Shown: positions 61,040-64,000 of the stretch, piece by piece
How positions within the stretch are numbered: position 1 is the first letter of the stretch
Layout of the letters: each line of letters opens with the position of its first letter
Source: Ardenticatenaceae bacterium
Lineage (GTDB): Bacteria; Chloroflexota; Anaerolineae; Promineifilales; Promineifilaceae
NCBI GenBank assembly: GCA_020634455.1
Contig: JACKBQ010000003.1
Span: 1-64,000, forward strand
DNA: 64,000 nucleotides
Direction: 5' to 3'
Notes under the pieces: model-generated
What the model saw: only the letters and a program-made list of their open reading frames with translations
What the model was told of the DNA's origin: nothing
Database searches by the model: none
Made by a program: the position numbers and the translations under genes

Positions 61040-62167
61040 TTATTTTTTCTGAGATAGGTATTGGTAGATTAGCGAGTGAAAGTGATGAACACCATTTTCG
61101 CGCTGTACTGAAAAACGGCCGACATCATAGGACCTTGACTGTAAACCCTTCTGCACAGTTTCGCAAATCTCAATATCTTCTTGCTGCACCTGGTCGCTAA
61201 AGGCAATGGAATTTTGCATACTTTCCCAGCCACCACCCGTGCCAGGCTGTTCAAAATACCATTCAAAAATCGTTAGCGTCTGGTTGTGACCCAGCGGCAA
61301 AATGATGTTGATTTGCAGGTTATCGGGATAAAAATTGAGCATAAAGTTGGGGAAGACCCAATAGTAGAGCGCTTCTTCTTCGGCCTCCGTGCGCAAAAAG
61401 CGGCGGTCCCGATCCAGCGCTTCGACGTCGCTGGCGGGGCGCATGGGGGCGTGCTGCTTGGAGTAGGTAGGGAATGTTTCTACGCGGTACTGGTCGTAAT
61501 CAATTTCGCGGAAGAGGGCGGGATGGGCGATAGGAATGTGGTACCCTTCCAGGTAGTTGTCTATGTACACTTTCCAGTTGCAGTTAATGAGGTAATCGCG
61601 CCGCTCGATGAGGCTCATTTTGGCCATAGGGATGTTTTTGGCAGCCACTTCGCGCTCAATACTGCCCAGGATGGTTTCCAGTGGTGGGGCAGCGTCATCC
61701 AGGCAAGCCATGATGAAGGGACCCCACTCGGCAACGCGTACGGCCGTTAAACACACATCTTCCTTGCGCCAGTTAGCCACCCCTTCAAATTCCGGCGCGT
61801 TACGGAGACGGCCGTCTAAACCGTACGTCCAGCCATGATAGCGGCACTGCAAACTTTGCCGGTTCCCTTTGCCACTAGCCACGGGGCCAGCCCGATGGCA
61901 GCACACATTGTAAAAGCCCCGCAATGCGCCACTTTTTTCGCGGGTGATCACCAGTGGCTCCCCAGCCAGTTCGCAAGTAAAAAAGTCGCCGGGGCGCAAT
62001 ACCATCTCGGTGCGGCCCACGGGTTGCCATGTTTTGGCAAAAATTTGTTCAATTTCCAGAGTCAAAAAGGCGGGATCGGTGTACCAGCGGGCGGGCAGAG
62101 TGCCCGCCTGAGCCAGATCAGGCGTGAAGGTGTAGTCACTTAAGTCGAGAGCCACATCAGCTTTCAT
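61040..62167 (-). CDS. Rieske-type aromatic-ring-hydroxylating oxygenase, alpha subunit
   Basis: A 375-residue Rieske non-heme iron oxygenase. The [2Fe-2S] motif is C89-x-H91 with C108-x-x-H111 (CRYHGW). The mononuclear iron ligands are in DNYLEGYHIPIAHPALF. NWKVYIDN is the usual bridge. Length and pattern fit the group that includes choline/quaternary-amine monooxygenases as well as aromatic dioxygenases. No reductase or beta-subunit gene is next to it. The ATG at 62167 follows GGAGACAGCTCA. Confidence 0.88.
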   Translation of the reverse strand: MKADVALDLSDYTFTPDLAQAGTLPARWYTDPAFLTLEIEQIFAKTWQPVGRTEMVLRPGDFFTCELAGEPLVITREKSGALRGFYNVCCHRAGPVASGKGNRQSLQCRYHGWTYGLDGRLRNAPEFEGVANWRKEDVCLTAVRVAEWGPFIMACLDDAAPPLETILGSIEREVAAKNIPMAKMSLIERRDYLINCNWKVYIDNYLEGYHIPIAHPALFREIDYDQYRVETFPTYSKQHAPMRPASDVEALDRDRRFLRTEAEEEALYYWVFPNFMLNFYPDNLQINIILPLGHNQTLTIFEWYFEQPGTGGGWESMQNSIAFSDQVQQEDIEICETVQKGLQSRSYDVGRFSVQRENGVHHFHSLIYQYLSQKK

Positions 62168-62312
62168 TGAGCTGTCTCCACATTGTTGAATGTGCAATGG
62201 ATAGAAAATTTGCCGCTTTTTGCGGTAAAATCAGGCCAAAATCTGCCCCATTATGCCATGAGATGCCGGGTTGGGGTAGCAAATTACACCATAAAAGTGA
62301 GTTAAAGACGCA

Positions 62313-62717
62313 ATGAACGAACAACCAATGGAAAAAATCATGACTGCAGCCAAAACGATTGCTGTCGTTGGCTTTTCTTCAAAACCTGCCAAGGCAGGCT
62401 ACTACGTACCCGCTTACCTGCAAGGCCAGGGATACCAAATCATTCCGGTGAATCCGAACTTGAGCGAAGGGTTGGGCGAAACGGCCGTTCCCACCCTCAC
62501 CGCCATCGCCGAACCCGTAGACCTGGTGCTCATCTTCCAGCGCAGCGAAAACGTGCCGCCCTTTGTAGACGAGGCCATCGAAATTGGAGCCAAAGCTGTC
62601 TGGATGCAGCTAGGTATTGCCAACGAAACGGCCGCACAAAAAGCCCGCGCCGCCGGACTGGACGTGGTGCAAGACGCCTGCATGCTGGTAGAACATAAAC
62701 GGTGGGCGGCCCATTAA
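62313..62717 (+). CDS. CoA-binding-domain protein (YccU-like)
   Basis: A 134-residue Rossmann protein of the CoA_binding_2 family. TIAVVGFSSKPAKAGYYVPAYLQ forms the nucleotide loop, YQIIPVNPNL follows, and VDLVLIFQRSENVPPFVDEAIEIGAKAVWMQLGI is the typical centre, with VVQDACMLVEHKRW at the end. The family binds CoA; the biological role is not settled. Confidence 0.9.
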   Translation: MNEQPMEKIMTAAKTIAVVGFSSKPAKAGYYVPAYLQGQGYQIIPVNPNLSEGLGETAVPTLTAIAEPVDLVLIFQRSENVPPFVDEAIEIGAKAVWMQLGIANETAAQKARAAGLDVVQDACMLVEHKRWAAH

Positions 62718-62783
62718 GGCCAGCCGTTAGATTTTGGCGCGACAATAAAGTCGAAAACTTTATCAAACCAAACAATCCAGGCA

Positions 62784-62850
62784 AACCTGACAGGTCTATT
62801 TCCATCTGCCACTTTACGAACGATTTTTCAAAGACCTGTCAGGTTTTTTG
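62784..62850 (+). terminator. AGACCTGTCAGGTTTTTT hairpin terminator
   Basis: AACCTGACAGGTCT (62784-62797) pairs with AGACCTGTCAGGTT (62832-62845) and is followed by TTTTG. It stands after the CoA-binding gene and 10 bases before the next gene. The right arm is identical to the repeat at 17252-17271. Confidence 0.65.
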
Positions 62851-62859
62851 TGAAGACCC

Positions 62860-64000
62860 ATGCAAAAACTGATACGCAAATTTGTGACCAACGCCCGCGT
62901 GCTCAACATTAACAAAAAAGTGCGCGATAACCCTACCGCCTTTGTTAGCCTGCGCGATTTTGACGTCACACCGGGCGGCACCGTCTCGCTAAAAGCCATC
63001 GCCCAAAACCCAAACATCACCCTCTACGCACTGAACCATTTCACCCGTGAGGCCATTTTTGTAGAAACCCCGCCGGATGTCGATTTGACAGCGCCTCCTT
63101 TTCTTTACCAGGCCCAGTACGACAACGCCATCCGGCTGTACAGCATGAGCTACAAAAGCTTCCTCAAGCTGGCCAACATGATGCGCCAGCCCAACAAGCA
63201 GCTCATCCTCATCCACTCCGTGGGGCGTTGCGGCTCCACCCTACTCAGTGACGTGTTCAACAATTTGCCCGATGTGCTGAGCCTGAGTGAGCCAGAAGCG
63301 TTTACCGAGATTGTGAAGCGGCGCGAGCCAGACGGCCGTAACGAAGAAGAGATGGCCCAACTGCTGGATGCCGTCCTTCAGGTGCAGTGCCGCCCCACCA
63401 ACCAGCTTGCCCCCAAGGTGTACGCCATCAAATTCCGCAGCTTTTCTACCGTGATGATCGATCTGCTGCACCGGGTTGCCCCCCAATCCAAGCACATCTT
63501 CCTCTACCGCAACGCCGAAGACCGCGCCCGCTCCATTGCCCGCGCCTTCCGAACGGTGGAAGCGGGCAACGTGCTGCTAGACCCGGACAATCTGCGGGTG
63601 CGCACCAAGTTTGTGCCACTCATCAGCCAGTACGCCGACCGGGCCACCAACGGCACACTCTCCAAAGTGGAGTTCAGCATGTTGGCCTGGCTGTCTGGGA
63701 TGCAAAAATATTTGGAGCAGCACGCGGCGGGTGTGCCGATGTGTGCTGTGCGCTACGAAGACATGATTGCCGAGCCTGCACAGATCGTGGAAACGCTGTA
63801 CGACTATTGCGGCTTGCCCACCACGCCAGAGCGCATCGCCCTGGGCGTGAAGGCGTTCGAGCGGGATTCGCAGCAAGGTTCCAGCCTGGCCCGCAAAACC
63901 CTGAAGCAGGATGAGCAAAACCAACTCACAGAAGAACATCTGGCCGAAATTCACCAGCTGCTGTCGGAACACCCCACCATAAAAACGGCCGATTTCATCG
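62860..64000 (+). CDS. Sulfotransferase-like protein (P-loop), cut by the window end
   Basis: At least 380 codons from the ATG at 62860 (MQKLIRKFVTNARVLN), running off the window without a stop. H119-S-V-G-R-C-G-S-T-L-L is a 5'-phosphosulfate-binding loop like those of sulfotransferases. KHIFLYRNAEDRARSIARAF is the matching 3'-phosphate region with Arg and Ser. The N-terminal 100 residues (CTLYALNHFTREAIFVE-like beta-rich part) are not part of the usual domain. It could transfer sulfate from PAPS to an unknown acceptor. The terminator-like repeat lies directly before the start, so its promoter is not obvious. Confidence 0.78.
   Translation, partial: MQKLIRKFVTNARVLNINKKVRDNPTAFVSLRDFDVTPGGTVSLKAIAQNPNITLYALNHFTREAIFVETPPDVDLTAPPFLYQAQYDNAIRLYSMSYKSFLKLANMMRQPNKQLILIHSVGRCGSTLLSDVFNNLPDVLSLSEPEAFTEIVKRREPDGRNEEEMAQLLDAVLQVQCRPTNQLAPKVYAIKFRSFSTVMIDLLHRVAPQSKHIFLYRNAEDRARSIARAFRTVEAGNVLLDPDNLRVRTKFVPLISQYADRATNGTLSKVEFSMLAWLSGMQKYLEQHAAGVPMCAVRYEDMIAEPAQIVETLYDYCGLPTTPERIALGVKAFERDSQQGSSLARKTLKQDEQNQLTEEHLAEIHQLLSEHPTIKTADFI

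Overview
The window reads as chromosomal DNA of a free-living bacterium, most probably a member of the Chloroflexota (Anaerolineae/Ardenticatenia-like). This is an inference from gene content: coenzyme F420 genes (npdG, cofE, an LLM oxidoreductase, a Ddn-type protein), large BTAD/TPR regulators, DUF11-type secreted proteins, lipoprotein-dependent ABC importers and an RpoD-like sigma factor. About 56 protein genes, two tRNA genes and several RNA switches or hairpins can be supported. There is no phage, transposase or CRISPR array.

The strongest window-wide signal is a short palindrome, ACGGCCGT (often extended to AACGGCCGTT). It occurs about 120 times by hand count, in genes and spacers, in all three reading frames. 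Base composition predicts one or two. Octamers with one changed end base are several times rarer, so the whole octamer appears to be the conserved unit. It behaves like the HIP1 octamer (GCGATCGC) of cyanobacteria, with a different sequence and in an apparently unrelated organism.

Layout. 0-2.2 kb: a divergent 3-hydroxyacyl-CoA dehydrogenase, a zinc-ribbon protein, a SelW-type selenoprotein with an in-frame UGA and a candidate SECIS, two tRNA-Ala genes and a leucine T-box leader interrupted by the second tRNA gene. 2.2-12 kb: leuS, a small membrane/Ddn operon, a GNAT gene, an LLM oxidoreductase, trxA, an SsnA-type aminohydrolase, npdG and cofE. 12-20 kb: mixed metabolic genes (two SDR enzymes, alpha/beta hydrolase, DUF1295 protein, nitroreductase, EamA transporter, beta-carbonic anhydrase). 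20-25.5 kb: two secreted surface proteins and a SnoaL-like gene. 25.6-34 kb: two giant BTAD-TPR regulators flanking a wax ester synthase/DGAT with a Cys-rich tail. 34-42 kb: sigma factor, GH32, DUF1992, esterase, VTT membrane protein, M32 carboxypeptidase, Lon-N protein, thioesterase. 42-44 kb: BrnT/BrnA toxin-antitoxin pair followed by a broken thioesterase copy, and a phosphotransferase lacking a metal ligand. 44-51 kb: two paralogous FAD oxidoreductases, a GcvT-like protein, an IclR regulator and lysine 2,3-aminomutase. 51-56 kb: a complete BMP-family (nucleoside-type) ABC importer with a DinB protein. 56-64 kb: an intradiol dioxygenase-like lipoprotein, a DDAH-like enzyme beside a polar amino acid ABC importer, a Rieske oxygenase, a CoA-binding protein and a sulfotransferase-like gene cut by the window end.

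Spacers are rich in palindromic dispersed repeats of at least eight families (CACAGAGGGCACAGAG; GGTAATCGGTAATCGG; GAGATTGGAGATTGG; ACCTCCCGGAGGT; AGACCTGTCAGGTTTTTT; CATTCCCGCC/GGCGGGAATCC; CCCTCACCC; CCCACGCTGAGCGTGGG). Several double as terminators and some form the last codons of genes.
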